Part shown: piece by piece, positions 1 through 11,345 of the stretch | Position numbering within the stretch: position 1 is the first letter of the stretch | How the letters are laid out: the number at the start of each line of letters is the position of its first letter | Notes under the pieces: model-generated | The model's database searches: none | Told to the model about the DNA's origin: nothing | Seen by the model: only the letters and a program-made list of their open reading frames with translations | Program-made: the position numbers and the translations under genes | Source of the DNA: Odontocerum albicorne | Lineage: Eukaryota > Arthropoda > Insecta > Trichoptera > Odontoceridae | Assembly (NCBI GenBank): GCA_949825065.1 | Contig: OX463839.1 | Coordinates: 29,769,540-29,833,539, forward strand | Length of the DNA stretch: 64,000 nt | Reading direction: 5' to 3'

Positions 1-602
1 TTACTTATTTATGGTTACTGACTTTATTTACTTAGGCTCCAGTATTACCAACAATTGAGGATGCGACGCTGTAGTAAAAAGAAGAACTGGAATGGCAAAA
101 AATGCGATATCAAAGCTGGAAAAGATATGGAAGACCAAAACTATCACCATCATGACGAAAATGCGCCTTATTAAGTCTCTCATTTTCCCAATATTCATGT
201 ATGGCGTGATAACTTGGACTTTGAGAGCAAGCGAGAGACGTCAAATAGATGCATTTGAAATATGGTGTTGGAGAAGAATGTTACGAATTCCATGAACAGC
301 AAGGTGAACTAACGCCTTCGTTCTCAAAGAACTGAAAATTACCGACAGATTGTCAACAATATGCCTTCGATGAGTCCTCTGATCCTTTGTGCACACTGCT
401 TGTGGCCAAGGAGTCAGTTTTGAGAACTTTGTGGTTACTGGAGACGTAGAAGGACGACGCACAAGAGGAAGAATCCCAATGCGTTGGACTGACCAAGTGA
501 GAGACGTAACTGGACTATTCTAAACAACTGCCCTTCAAGCTGCGGAGTGCAGAGATGGATGGTGAGGAGTCGTCGAAGGCCATCATGGGAGTAATGATGC
601 TC
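1..602 (+). pseudogene. RTE-like non-LTR retrotransposon, 3' coding remnant
   Basis: The plus strand encodes the C-terminal part of an endonuclease/reverse-transcriptase polyprotein of the RTE-like type common in insects. Conceptual translation shows YLGSSIT near base 30, then KLEKIWKTKTITIMTK, FPIFMYGVITWTL and RQIDAFEIWCWRRMLRIP (92-295). After a stop at 296 the similarity continues (TARRTNAF), and a later patch reads EGRRTRGRIPMRWTDQVRDV near 445-510. Stops and frame changes show it is dead. The 5' part lies outside the window. The clade is assigned from remembered family motifs, not from a search. Confidence 0.8.
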
Positions 603-1344
603 AGTCATGAACTACATGATAGGATGATGATTGCTTATTTTTGCAGATTTTTGTGGAATGGTTAAACTTGAAGCATTTAGAACATTGTAGAAGTGGTGAG
701 ACATTCAGAAAATTTGTATCTCCATAAATTCATATTTATGTATTTGGAGAAGACTTGATAAAAATGTAATTGATACTACGAAGTGGTGCCAATTTGCCAT
801 CGACCTTCTTCGTAAATCTTTTGATTGCAATTATTTCAGATATGCTTGATAGTTCTTGGAATAACTGCTTATTGGACAAATCGGTAGGAACAAACTTTAT
901 GACACCTACTTTCTCTACTGAAATAGCAGGAATAAAAGTTTTTAAATTAAGTCCAAAATACATCATTTTTAAGAAGATATTTGCATAGTTAAGTTAGTTA
1001 AAAATAACCACTATTCAATTTCCAGCTTTTCAATATATTTAATCAATCAATTAAAAAGCTTTGTAAGAAAGATGAGGTTTTTATTCTCAAAAAGGTTACT
1101 ACTGTTCATAATTTCCACATCGAGTACAAATTCCTCAAAACAAGCGTTTTCTGGAAATACTATTATATTATATCCAGTTAGTTTTGTGGTATGGTTTGAA
1201 AATGTAACCATCCAATTCTTCAGGTGTTATTCTGCATTTTTTCTACTTTTCCTCTCTTAAACCAGCCTCCTCACTAAATGATTGTATTTTTCAATCCTAA
1301 AATAACCTTTATTAAACAAAAAAAATTATTGCCAGTATCGCACT

Positions 1345-1435
1345 TTCACTCATTACAAAGAGTGTTTACTTCTTTCTTTGGAATGGCGACGAGCCTTCCT
1401 GGTGGGAAAACCAACTTCTCCCTGACAACCTTATA
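1345..1435. repeat. Dispersed repeat R4, copy 1
   Basis: This segment contains TTTACTTCTTTCTTTGGAAT followed by GGCGACGAGCC and a GGGAAAA.CAACTTC block. The same order of blocks occurs at 37468-37553 with few substitutions. No coding potential or terminal structure is visible, so the element class is unknown. Confidence 0.6.
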
Positions 1436-2767
1436 TTATGGCTGAAAAACATTTTATGTTTTTGCTCACTTACATTGGTGGGGATGTATCTTGATTGGGA
1501 GAATGATAGTCCAAGCCCAGACTTTTTGATAGCTTCCCTCTGAAATGTGTTTTTTTTCCCATTGCCTCAACATACTCGTATAAGTGTATGTGTAATTTCA
1601 AGATATATACTTTGTTACTATTAATAAACTTTCTATTTATATCCCATGATTCATAAAAACAAGCAAAACATTGGTCTCAATCCACTCTTGTTTAAAATTA
1701 TATTTCCATTAAATATTTCCATAATAATACATACTCGAATCTGCTTTTGACATCAATCAAAATAGATTTGTAGATAAGATACAGTATTAGACTGGAAATT
1801 CAATACGAAATAATAAGATGAAACAGAATTAAAACCATTCTGCCTAGTATAAATTTTATAAAATAACTAATCATAATTATAAGAGATAAAACAGGCTGCT
1901 TACAATGGCATCTCCGACTCATCTTAAAAGTATGTAAGTGAAGCTTCTATTTGGCAAAATAGTGATAAAAGCAAGATAAATGGATTAGAAATGTGAGTAT
2001 CAAATAGAATGAGTAGTAAAATATTATATGAAAAAATGAGGACTTTGGGAAAGAGTGGTTTGAAAGATATAATGCTAAATATTAAAAAATGCACTGAGAT
2101 AGTTGGACCACGTGGAGGGAATAAAATAATTAAACGTTTATGAAGAAAATTTGTTCGAAGTATAGAAGGTAAGAGAAGTTTGGCAAGACCTAGAAACGCA
2201 TGCTCCGACAAAATTAATCAAATTCTGAAAGAAAGGACAAGTGTGAAGCCTTAAAAATAGGATAATATACATGACAAGGCATATGTATGTGGCAGAAGCG
2301 AAAGTCACATGCCAGGATAAAAAAAGTGGAGTTCTATTATCTGTCTACTCCCGTAGAGACACGGTGTTATGATAATAGTATAAAAATAAGTAAAAAATGA
2401 AGAACATATTCATTACAATCTTTTAACTAAAAGAAAAAAATTATCATCATCATTCATGCCTCAAATATGTGCATTTCAGCTAATTTATAAGCAAAAGTCA
2501 GCAGACTAATTAACATTGTAAGACCAGATGGGCTGAACCTAATAGTCTTTGTCAGGCAGATTAATATTGCTTCACAGTAATAAATCTTCCAGATGTATAT
2601 TTTGCAGTGACAATGGGCCAGTGTTAAAATAATTATGCTACAGAGCAATCAAAATGTTCTGAGATTATAAAGCACACTGCCAAAATTTTATTATTAACAT
2701 TATTTTAGTTGGTCGGAATTACTGTTTTTTTGTTGTTGTTAAAATAACAGATATGACCTGAATCATG

Positions 2768-2880
2768 CATAACTTCATACTTCCGAATACTAGATGGAAC
2801 AAATGGCTGTGTCATTTGAGGGAAGTAGCACAGCGTAGGGTGTATGTGCACCCATGCTTTCCGCATGGTAGTCTAGCTCT
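2768..2880 (-). repeat. Dispersed repeat R5 (possible second tRNA-derived SINE), degraded copy
   Basis: Shares GGCTGTGTCATT, GAGG.AGTA.CACAGCG and CTTTCCGCA blocks with 47138-47250. In the better copy the minus strand carries a perfect tRNA-type B box; here that part is degraded. Confidence 0.5.
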
Positions 2881-3119
2881 CTACAAAGTTTGATCAATTA
2901 TGGTCCTATGTTGATAAAGTTTTACTTACAATTCAAACTGGATTCATAACATATTACAGAATACATACTTAACAAGTATAAAGAATATAATTTAAAAGAT
3001 AATTTGTGCAAGAGAACTAATTAAATTTACTTATTGTTGACACCATCCCCAAAATGAAAAATTATTTACACAATATCTTAGGGTGGGCATAAGCCTAGTT
3101 AGGTAGGGAAATATTTAAT

Positions 3120-4600
3120 TTATTTAGCACTTTTATTACAAATACAATCTGGCGGGTTTATTGCCAGGAGGCAATCTCTTCCAACCAACCAGACAAAAAT
3201 AAATGAAGCAAGTTACATGGTCGCATAAATCATTCAAATGACTATCCATCCCCACGAAATCCATAAACACATAAGTGAGCATATGTCCACAAAGATGGAC
3301 AATCACCCGAACATTCCTTTTCATATAAAGTGAGATATCAATCAAAGGAAAGGAAAAGGAAGGGATAGGAAAAGGAGAGGAAAGGAAAAAAAAATCAGGA
3401 ATGAAACATGTTATTTTACTGACTAGAAATTAAGAGGTTTTTCAGTCGCTTCTTAATGCATGTCAAGGACGGAGCGAGTCTTATATTGGTTTGTAACTAA
3501 TTCCAGAGTCTTGCTGCATGGACAGTAAAGGGCGACGTAAAAAAAAGAGGAACGGTGAACTGGAAAGGCCAATAAACAATCTTTATTTAAGCGTAGCGCT
3601 AATTCATGATTGGAAAGACGCTGAAAATTTCCGGCGAGATAAGAGGGGGCGGCGGGACAGTTAAGGATATTACACAATAGAGACAGTATGTGAATTTGGC
3701 GTCTATTTCTAACATTCAACCAATTCAATGCCTTCTGGTATGAAGTTATATGATCGTACTTTTGTAGGTTGAAAATAAATCTTATACAAACATTTTGAAG
3801 ATGCTGTAATTTGTTCAGCTGTTCCTCTGTAACGTCCAAGTAACAGACCTCCGCATAGTCCAGAATCAGAAAGAGTAGAGATTGCACGAATTAAATTTTG
3901 GTTTTAGTAGGCAGGAATCTTTAAGGGAATAAAGAACACTTTAAGGGAATGAAGGCTGAAGAAGATCCTTCGGCTTACCTCATTTATTTGATCTCGCCAT
4001 GAGAGAGTGTTATCTACGAGTATTAGCACTCCTAAGTTTTTAACAGTTTTATGTAATGGTATGATAGAGCCATCAAGTAATATTGGAGGGAGTAAGTCAG
4101 TGTTGAATTTACCGAGAAGCTGAGGGCTGCCAATGAGAATCACTTGAGACTTCGTAGGATTAATGAGTAAGCCATGCTCCCTAGTCTACTCCGAGATTGA
4201 TTGAAGGTCCGCATTTAAATCGTTCAAAGCCATGTGAAAGAAATTTGGATTAAAATTAATATATATCTGCAGGTCATCCGCATACAGATGATAAGAACAC
4301 TTAAGAGATGATGTTATTGGGTTGATGAATATAGAAAAAAGGAGTGGAGAGAGAATTCCACCTTGGGGAACTCCTGCAGAAAGATAAGTCCATTCAGATA
4401 TACGTTCTTGGTATTTACAAGATTGTTGCCTTCCTTTTAAATAGCTCGAAAACCAGACAATGACCGATTCAGAGAATTGTAATGAACACATTCGAGCCAT
4501 AAGCAGATCAAAGTCTGCAGTATTGAATGCATTGCTAAAATCCAATAGACATAACAATGTCAGCTGCTTAAATCTGCCCCGGACGAATATATATTTCATT
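3120..4600 (-). pseudogene. 5'-truncated non-LTR retrotransposon (CR1/Jockey-like LINE), LINE-A
   Basis: The minus strand encodes the 3' half of a reverse transcriptase. From 4599 the translation contains LLCLLDFSNAFNTADFDLL, then SAGVPQGGILSPLLFSIFIN and the catalytic YHLYADDLQIY, the fingers/palm signature of non-LTR reverse transcriptases. A stop near 4186 is followed in the same frame by the continuation to about 3904 (NLGVLI..NTLSW). After a frame change the C-terminal domain follows (3887-3453, including LQNVCIRFIFNL). The 3' UTR runs to about 3120, contains a purine-rich run (3345-3390) and ends in the motif GGCAATAAACCCGCCAG, which is also the tail of the SINE family in this window. 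The element is 5'-truncated at about 4600 and inactive. The clade is inferred from the YADDLQIY context. Confidence 0.85.
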
Positions 4601-4639
4601 ATTAAAAAATAAAAAGTATAAATATATTTTTTTTAAATA

Positions 4640-5765
4640 TCTTGTTGACTCAGTTGGTAAGGTTTTTTTTAATTTTTGGGAGAGAACTCTTCATCTGGTC
4701 CCAATAATGTTTCTCCACTTATTCTCAAAAAATGTACTACTTTTCTGAATTCACATTTAAACCAGATAATGACTAAAAAGGACTGGAAAAGAGTGATTGT
4801 AACACATATTTTTAAAAAGTGTGTGAAGGATGATCCTGAAAATGATGGACCAATTATTCTAACCTCTGTGGAAGAAACTAGTTGAGATTATTCAACCACA
4901 TCAATGTTGTTGAATAATCTCAACTATTTTAGTGTCTCATAATCAACGTGGGTTTATCCCGAAAAGATCTATCATTTACTAGAGTTTAAAAAGCTAATTG
5001 ATATAATACATGACTTTGAAAAAGTCTTCAATCGTGTTGCACCAAAGAGACTGATGTTTCTTTAATGGAACACGATCCAGTTTGAGCATGATCAAATGTA
5101 TAAACTTGAATACTATGGAATTCGTAGTCAGCTTTTGAAATGTATATACATACATTTCAAAAGTATATACATACATTTCATCTGATATTGCAGTGGTCCA
5201 GTAAGTGGGTTTTCACTCTAAATACTGAAAAATGTACTTTTATTGATACTAGCAAAAATAATTTCATACAATTACTACAGTGCCAATATTAAACTTGTAA
5301 CTGCTCAGAAGGATCTAGGAATTATAAGTCTAATGACTTGAATTGGAGTGTACACATCTGTGATATTGTAAAAATAATTTCATACAATTACTACAGTGCC
5401 AATATTAAACTTGTAACTGCTCAGAAGGATCTAGGAATTATAAGTCTAATGACTTGAATTGGAGTGTACACATCTGTGATATTGTAAAAATAATTTCATA
5501 CAATTACTACAGTGCCAATATTAAACTTGTAACTGCTCAGAAGGATCTAGGAATTATAAGTCTAATGACTTGAATTGGAGTGTACACATCTGTGATATTG
5601 TAAAAAGAGCTAATACACTTTTCTACGTTATAAAGAAAGCTTCCAGTCTAATCATTTCAGAAATGTTTTTATTGGTCTATAAGACCTATGTTAGACCATC
5701 ATATTTTATAAAGGATATTGAACATCTTGAAAGGGTTCAAAGATGAGCAACAAAAATTAACTAAT
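4640..5765 (+). pseudogene. Degraded non-LTR retrotransposon (CR1-like LINE), LINE-B
   Basis: The plus strand shows reverse-transcriptase debris. Bases 4676-4885 encode SSGPNNVSPLILKK and KKDWKRVIVTHIFKK, typical of the region N-terminal to the catalytic domain. Bases 5560-5750 encode DLNWSVHICDIVKRANTLFY, then LVYKTYVRP and IEHLERVQR, typical of the C-terminal part. Frameshifts and stops are frequent, and a 116-bp segment is tandemly triplicated. It lies back to back with LINE-A, so these are two independent insertions. Confidence 0.75.
5254..5602 (+). repeat. Three tandem 116-bp units inside LINE-B
   Basis: The unit begins AAAAATAATTTCATACAATT and recurs at 5254, 5370 and 5486, an exact 116-bp spacing. 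The three units look identical or nearly so by eye. The unit corresponds to a piece of the reverse-transcriptase region, so it arose after the LINE inserted. Confidence 0.95.
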
Positions 5766-5768
5766 TCT

Positions 5769-5972
5769 ATTGTATTACACTTTCGTTGTATACAGCACAA
5801 TCTGGCGGGCTTATTGCCATGTGACAATATATTTCAACTAACCAGAAAGATGTTAAAGAGGCCTTAAGTGAAAACAATATTGGAATCCTTAAAAAATCTG
5901 GGTTCCAACGGGAATCAAACCCGCAACCTTTGAGTTGGGAGACAAGCGTCTTACCAACTAGACCACGGAGGT
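5769..5972 (-). mobile_element. tRNA-derived SINE (family S1)
   Basis: This is one of the best copies. Read on the minus strand it begins with a tRNA-like head: A box in GTGGTCTAGTTGGTAAG and B box GGTTTGATTCCC. It then has a T-rich linker, a central body (AGGCCTCTTTAACATC, TCTGGTTAGTTGAAA) and the 3' tail GGCAATAAGCCCGCCAG, ending GAAAGTGTAATACAATAG. Such elements are transcribed by RNA polymerase III and copied by a partner LINE. It encodes no protein. Confidence 0.9.
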
Positions 5973-5975
5973 CAT

Positions 5976-7940
5976 CTGACTTACAAAGATAAATTATGTT
6001 TATTGAAGTTGCCTACTCTATAACTAAGATAAAATTATGGAGACTTAATTGAGTGTTATAAAATATTGAGCAGTTATTATGATTGGTTAGAACCAAAAAA
6101 ACACAGTTGAGAGGCTATCCATTGAAACTCTCCAAAAATGAATTGTAAAATAATCCAAGTGAAGATTATTTTGCTAACCGTGGAATCTCGGAATAAATAG
6201 CCTAAATAGTGTAGTGAGTGCTGTGACCATTTGGACAAGTTCCTACACACAAACCCAGAAGTGCTATTTTACTAATATTTTTTTCCTTTGCTTATTATTT
6301 TTATTATTTTTTTCTCTTCCCCTTGTTTTTCTTCATGGACATATGACAGTTAAATTTGATATACATACAAGTATTAACAGCATTTGCTGTCTGTCTATAA
6401 TGATTATAATAATAATACTTATGTATTTATTTTGTGATAAATATGGCGGCTGTACTGTGTGTAATCATCAAGAGCATTATTATCACAAGACAAACTTTAT
6501 TAAACCAGACATGATAGTATTTTTTATATAGAAATAATGTTTTGTTTAAAATATTACTGAAGTAAAAAGTATAAAGACATAATAATACGGCATTTAAAAT
6601 AGAAAGGGATTTAAATCCAATTAACAAAAGAGACAAAATAATTTCTTGCTTTACAAATCATCTTAAGGAATATTCTGATTTTTCAATAGATCTTCTACTT
6701 CGAATATTACATTAATAAATATTTTTAATTGGTCTAAAATAAATATTTGATTGGTCTGTTTGTGATATTTTCTTGTGTACAATAAAGTTAAAATATAGTG
6801 AAATGTTTATACTATATAGTACAGAAAATTTTATTTTTAAAAGAAAGTAAAAACTGAAAAAAAAAACAATGAAAATGTATCTTTTATAATATTCCCAGCA
6901 AAAAGTAGTTAACTGCTAATATAGACAGAAAAAAATTCAAGAGATATACATTTAGTTGATATGTTTTTATTGTATCAAATTTAGCCGCAGTGGCAAAAAA
7001 ATCAATAAAAAAAATATAGGTTAGGGTAATGGGAGGTGCTATTTATAAGACACGACTTGTTCAGTGGTATTGAAAATATCACCGAGAGCGTGTAGAGGAA
7101 TAAAAGCACTTAAAGTTGATGGGCTGTAGGTATGAACCGGTGCCTGGCACGGAGTGGCACGGGGAACTAATCCGCCGCAATCAATAGGGGTGAGGGGAGC
7201 CCTCACACTAAAGTCCAAAGTTTTATTGCGTGCCAAAACTCGTACAATATAACTCACATTGAACCCGATGTGGTGTCAGTCTGTATGAGACTATTTCCCC
7301 TTAACAATGGTGAAAACTTTTATCGCATACTGCCTGGAGGCTATTACTCAAATTTTAAATTACACCAGAATATTTTTATGATATATTTTATCAGTTTCAA
7401 AACAATCTGACAATTATCAAAAAACTTGTATAGCACGAATGTAGACATAAAGAAAAAGTTTTATTGCAAAATGTTGTGAAGATTTTGCACAAGATTAATT
7501 TGTTTCGGTTGCGATTCAATCAAGATTATTACAAACTTTAGAATAATGGAAGCGAGCCAGTTACAAACAAATTATTCAAGTTTTACCAAGACACAACAAT
7601 GATCAAATTCTTCTAGACAGTAATTTTGATTCAAACTTTTTTATTACAATTAAACTAGACAATTTAATGTTACCCATTCAATTGTTAAATAGAAACTTTA
7701 AAGAACTACTGAAATTTCAATGAAAGATACCTTTATAAAACTTTTAAATCAGCATTACTTCAACTTGAAAAGAGTAAATCTAGTATTTTTTTAATAATAA
7801 TCTAAATCGCTTACTTATAATATTAATATTACTAAAATAATATAACTTTGATTTACTAATTAGCAAACAATTAATTCAAATAATACAATAAAATATGTTG
7901 TTCATAGTTAAGGCATTAACGTTGTGGAGGTTTAAAGACA
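5976..7940. other. AT-rich intergenic DNA, nothing recognised
   Basis: No domain-bearing frame was found. A GC-richer patch at about 7080-7260 stands out by composition and is open on the minus strand (7039-7257), but it matches no family I know and has no convincing splice signals. Confidence 0.5.
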
Positions 7941-8145
7941 TTGTAATTTGTTTTATCAAACACTGTTTATTCTACTTGTTTGTAACGGTATAACCCTACT
8001 GGTTTCAAGGCTTTCACCTCATCTTCAGGGGAGCACAAACAAGACTGTTTTTGCTCCCCTGAAGATGAGGTGAAAGCCTTGAAACCGGTAGGGTTATACC
8101 GTTACAAAAAGTGGAATAAACAGTGTTTGATAAAACAAATTACAA
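7941..8145. repeat. Long inverted repeat (hairpin, about 95-bp arms, 16-nt loop)
   Basis: The left arm (7941-8035) and right arm (8052-8145) are reverse complements with only a few mismatches. The outer ends read TTGTAATTTG / CAAATTACAA, and the inner stem contains CCCTGAAGATGAGG. The loop (8036-8051) can partly pair as well. It resembles a foldback element or two head-to-head copies of a short repeat. No target duplication was identified. Confidence 0.95.
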
Positions 8146-8224
8146 AAATTAAATATGTATTTTTGTCTCCGAGTTAAGCCTCAAGATCTTTGCTTTTCTG
8201 TTTCTTAAGATAATGCGTAATATT

Positions 8225-8890
8225 CTGCCACTTTTTAAAGTCTAATACTACTGTCCCAATGCCTTGTGCTGCCATTACTTGATCATGGTGACATGATATT
8301 TGGATGCCAATGAAAATAAGTTATTGTAGATAAATTGGAGAGACAAAATATTTGCATACGATTCATATTTAACTTGAGGAAGTATGACTATGTGTCCGAG
8401 TTTCGGAACAAACTTAAATGGCTAAAAATCAGACAGTAAAGAAACCTTCACGTTATTTTGTGTGTTTAAAAAATCCCAATTTTCTTTCATATCTTCTCAA
8501 AATATTCTACTTTCTTTCAGAACACGGAATCAGGTGATGAGTTCACTCCGCATGACTATGGAATCAACTTCCAAGAGTTATCAAATGTGCACCATCTTTA
8601 TTCATGAGTATGTTTAAGAAAGAATAAAATAACTATTTTATTACTCAGAATATTCTTTCATTCTAATTTTCCTTTATTATCCTTGAACGAATTCCTTTCC
8701 TCTAGTTCTACCATTATTTTTGAGTTTTGTTTTAATTGAATTAAAATTAATATTTTTTTATGTAAAATCTGTTATGGATTAACACAGTTTAAGGTATTCA
8801 AGATGTTGGTTGGAAGAAATTGATGAACAGCAATAAGCTCACCTGATGTACCATGTATACAAAAGGATTAAATTAAATAAATACATTTTA
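8225..8890 (+). pseudogene. Non-LTR retrotransposon 3' end (LINE-A family), LINE-C
   Basis: The plus strand encodes NICIRFIFNLRKYDYVSEFR, then NKLKWL, at about 8345-8425. After a degraded stretch comes WNQLPRVIKCAPSLFMSMFK with a stop at about 8625. This is the C-terminal end of the same protein type as LINE-A (compare its CIRFIFNLQKYDH). The 3' end (8810-8890) reads GTTGGTTGGAAGAAATTG, then GCAATAAGCTCACC and GTATACA, again matching the SINE tail. Frameshifts make it inactive. Confidence 0.75.
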
Positions 8891-9673
8891 TGAATTGTAC
8901 GTAAATCTTGATTTACAAAGAATACATCTTATTTACTGAATATTCAATATTGGGTTACACATCACCTTCAACATAAAAAAATAATGTGAAAAAACAAGTT
9001 TGGTTATATTTTTAAGTCATTTCATTAACATTTTTTTGTATGGTTCAAACCATTATTTTTTGGAATAATTAATTATACGCTTTTTAACAAAGGCATAATT
9101 TTAGGATTGTTGGTGAAGCTATTTACCTAAACTATAAAATTGAAAGTACCAAAATTTTTGGTAATTTTTGTCGTACATTACAAGATGGATCTATTGTGAT
9201 CATATTTAAAAATTGAATTTTATTTTGTAATTGACAATATTCGATAGGACATTTGATTTGCCAAGGAACAGTTTTTTTTTATATTATTTCATCTGTGTAA
9301 TATTTGATATTTGTTATTAACTCAACATTATCTGAACTCAATATTGTAATGATTTTAAGTCAACATTAACAGTAAATGAGGTAAATATATAAATAAGGAT
9401 TGTTGCTGTGAATTAAATTGCATAAATTCCTGCAATATTTTTATGATACTAAATTATTTTCCAAAAGATTATTTGTGGTATTCTGTTATACTGTTTTTGG
9501 TTTAAAAAAAAGAAATTCTTGTTTTTTTAATGAATTATTCTATTTAATTTATTTATGTTTCATTCATATCTTAGTTTTACATATAGTATATATTCAAAAT
9601 CAGCTGTCTAGACACTATAACTAAAAACTAAATTATTAAGAATTTAAATGTGTTTTTCTTATATGGTATATGT
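8891..9673. other. AT-rich intergenic DNA, nothing recognised
   Basis: Mostly A+T with T-rich runs. The open frame at 9418-9624 is low-complexity (Phe/Leu/Tyr-rich) and is not supported as a gene. Confidence 0.5.
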
Positions 9674-9850
9674 ATTGTATTACACTTTTGTTGTATACAG
9701 TACAACTTGGTGGGCTAATTACCATGTAGCAATTTCTTCCATCCAACCATAAAAATGTTAAAGAGGTCTTAAGTGAAAACCAGACTGGAATCCTTTTTAA
9801 AAACCTCCGTGTTAGGAGACAGGTGTCCTAACAACTAGGCCACGGAGGTT
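9674..9850 (-). mobile_element. tRNA-derived SINE S1, internally deleted
   Basis: The tail and body match the family (TGTATTACACTTTTGTTGTA on the plus strand; AAGTGAAAACCAGACTGGAA). The head retains the A-box side (CAACTAGGCCACGGAGG in plus orientation), but about 30 bp including the B box is missing. Confidence 0.85.
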
Positions 9851-9861
9851 GTCATATATCA

Positions 9862-10055
9862 TATTGTATTCCACTTTCATTGTATACAGCGCAACCTAGC
9901 TGGCTTATCACCATGTAGCAATCTTTTGCAACTAACCAGAAAGATGTTTAAGTGGCTTTATGTGAAAACAAGACAAGAATCCTTTTTTAAAAAATCTGAG
10001 ATTCAACAGGAATCGAACCCAATACCGGTGTCTTATCAACTAGGCCGTAGAGGTG
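9862..10055 (-). mobile_element. tRNA-derived SINE S1
   Basis: Same orientation as its neighbour and only about 10 bp away from it. In plus orientation it shows CACTTTCATTGTATACAG, GAAAACAAGAC and GGAATCGAACCC (B-box complement), then TTATCAACTAGGCCG (A-box complement). Confidence 0.85.
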
Positions 10056-10676
10056 ATGTATTATATCGTACCATTTTTTTATAATTCGAAAAGTTCATTA
10101 ATACATAAATAAATCATTCATAAAATTATATGAAAATTTTATTGAAATGTAATTTTATATTTAAATATAAAGCATGGATTTTTTTTAGTTTGAAAAATTG
10201 GAATGTTATCTCACTTCATATTAATCAAGATAAAAAAAGATTCAAAATATTTTCACACAACAGTAAACTAAAAGATATTGTATCGTTTAAAGCAAACAGA
10301 AGAAATCTCAGATGATGAATGGTGATATCATTCTACTGATATTGAAGGTCAAATTGCAATGTTATAAACTGAAACCTGTTTTTGATACAGAGGTTCATAT
10401 CAGCTTTGATTAAAATTTTGTTTCTACTATATGTCACTCGTTTCAAATTGTATAATGACTTACAATACAGCATTAATATTTAAAAAATAATCACAAATAG
10501 TTTTTTAAAATAAAATAGCAACATAATTTTCCTAAATAAAAAGGCAAAATAGGTTTATGTCAGGTTATGGGATATTTTTCTTAATCTTTCTGTAATGTCA
10601 ATAATGCTGTAATATATTCTCCTATATATATTATATAATAATTGATGTTAATGTTCTATAGAAAGTATGAACATTA

Positions 10677-10870
10677 TTGTATAACACTTGTTAACGGTAC
10701 ATCTAGGCGGGTCAATTTTGATGTGGAAATTTCTTCAAACCAGTTTATTTGTTGAAAGGTTTTTATGTAAAAAACTAGACTGGAATACTTTTTTTAATAT
10801 ACCATCGCGAATCAAATTCAAAACCCCTGGGTGCAAGATAAACATTCAAACAATGAAGCCACGGAGGTTA
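10677..10870 (-). mobile_element. tRNA-derived SINE S1, strongly diverged
   Basis: Recognisable blocks, plus orientation: ATCTAGGCGGGTCAATTTTG (tail), AAAACTAGACTGGAATAC (body) and AAGCCACGGAGGTTATCC (5' end of the head). The B-box region is degraded. Confidence 0.7.
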
Positions 10871-10929
10871 TCCATGTCTCATGGAGTGTATTGTAAAATA
10901 CACGCAATTATTACTCAATTTAGCCTAGA

Positions 10930-11345
10930 AAAACGGGGGTGCGTATTAAATTTGTGTACAAAAAAAAGATGTCATTTTCAATATTAAACAAGTGAAAGTA
11001 CAGCTATAATACAATGCAATATTATTGGTAGAAATATTTCTTCAGATGAAGATGATGATAGCGATATTTATTATGACGGCGTCGATAACAATGGCACTAG
11101 CTCGGCAGCACTGATGAATTTCTTACTAATAATAGTGATGAGTGTTTTTACAAATTTACCAGTAATATTTAGAAGTTATGCATAATGTTGTTTTTTTATT
11201 GAAAGTTTAAGTTTTATTAACAAATGTTTTACACAATTAAAAATAAAATCTTGAAAATTTATGGGTTCGTATTATATAGAAATTTCCATTTCATCAAAAA
11301 CTTTCAGGCTTAATCAAGCATGCGTATTATACAGGAGTGCGCATT
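10930..11345. mobile_element. Possible degraded DNA-transposon remnant
   Basis: Two similar short motifs flank the segment: GGGGGTGCGTATTAAATT at about 10935 and GCGTATTATACAGGAGTGCG at about 11320. Between them, near 11040-11110, the plus strand encodes an acidic stretch (SDEDDDSDIYYDG) of the kind seen near the C terminus of some pogo/Tigger-type transposases. No target duplication is visible, so this is a weak call. Confidence 0.3.

Larger units (their letters stand above)
603..3115. other. AT-rich intergenic DNA with two short dispersed repeats
   Basis: No host gene is recognisable. The short open frames here have no domain signature. Two segments recur elsewhere in the window: 1345-1435 (also 37468-37553) and 2768-2880 (also 47138-47250); both are listed separately. 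Confidence 0.6.

Noticed and set aside
5900..5972. A possible genuine tRNA gene (intact A and B boxes, also in other S1 copies)
   Set aside because: The box-bearing head is always followed by the same SINE body and tail, and the copies do not fold into a consistent cloverleaf; they are tRNA-derived SINEs.
7039..7257. Minus-strand open frame with a GC-richer, protein-like composition
   Set aside because: No family signature, splice sites or repeat relationship could be seen.
8052..8100. Hammerhead ribozyme of a Penelope-like element
   Set aside because: The sequence has CTGAAGATGAG where the core needs CTGATGA, and pairing is dominated by the long hairpin. Kept only as a possibility in the hairpin finding.
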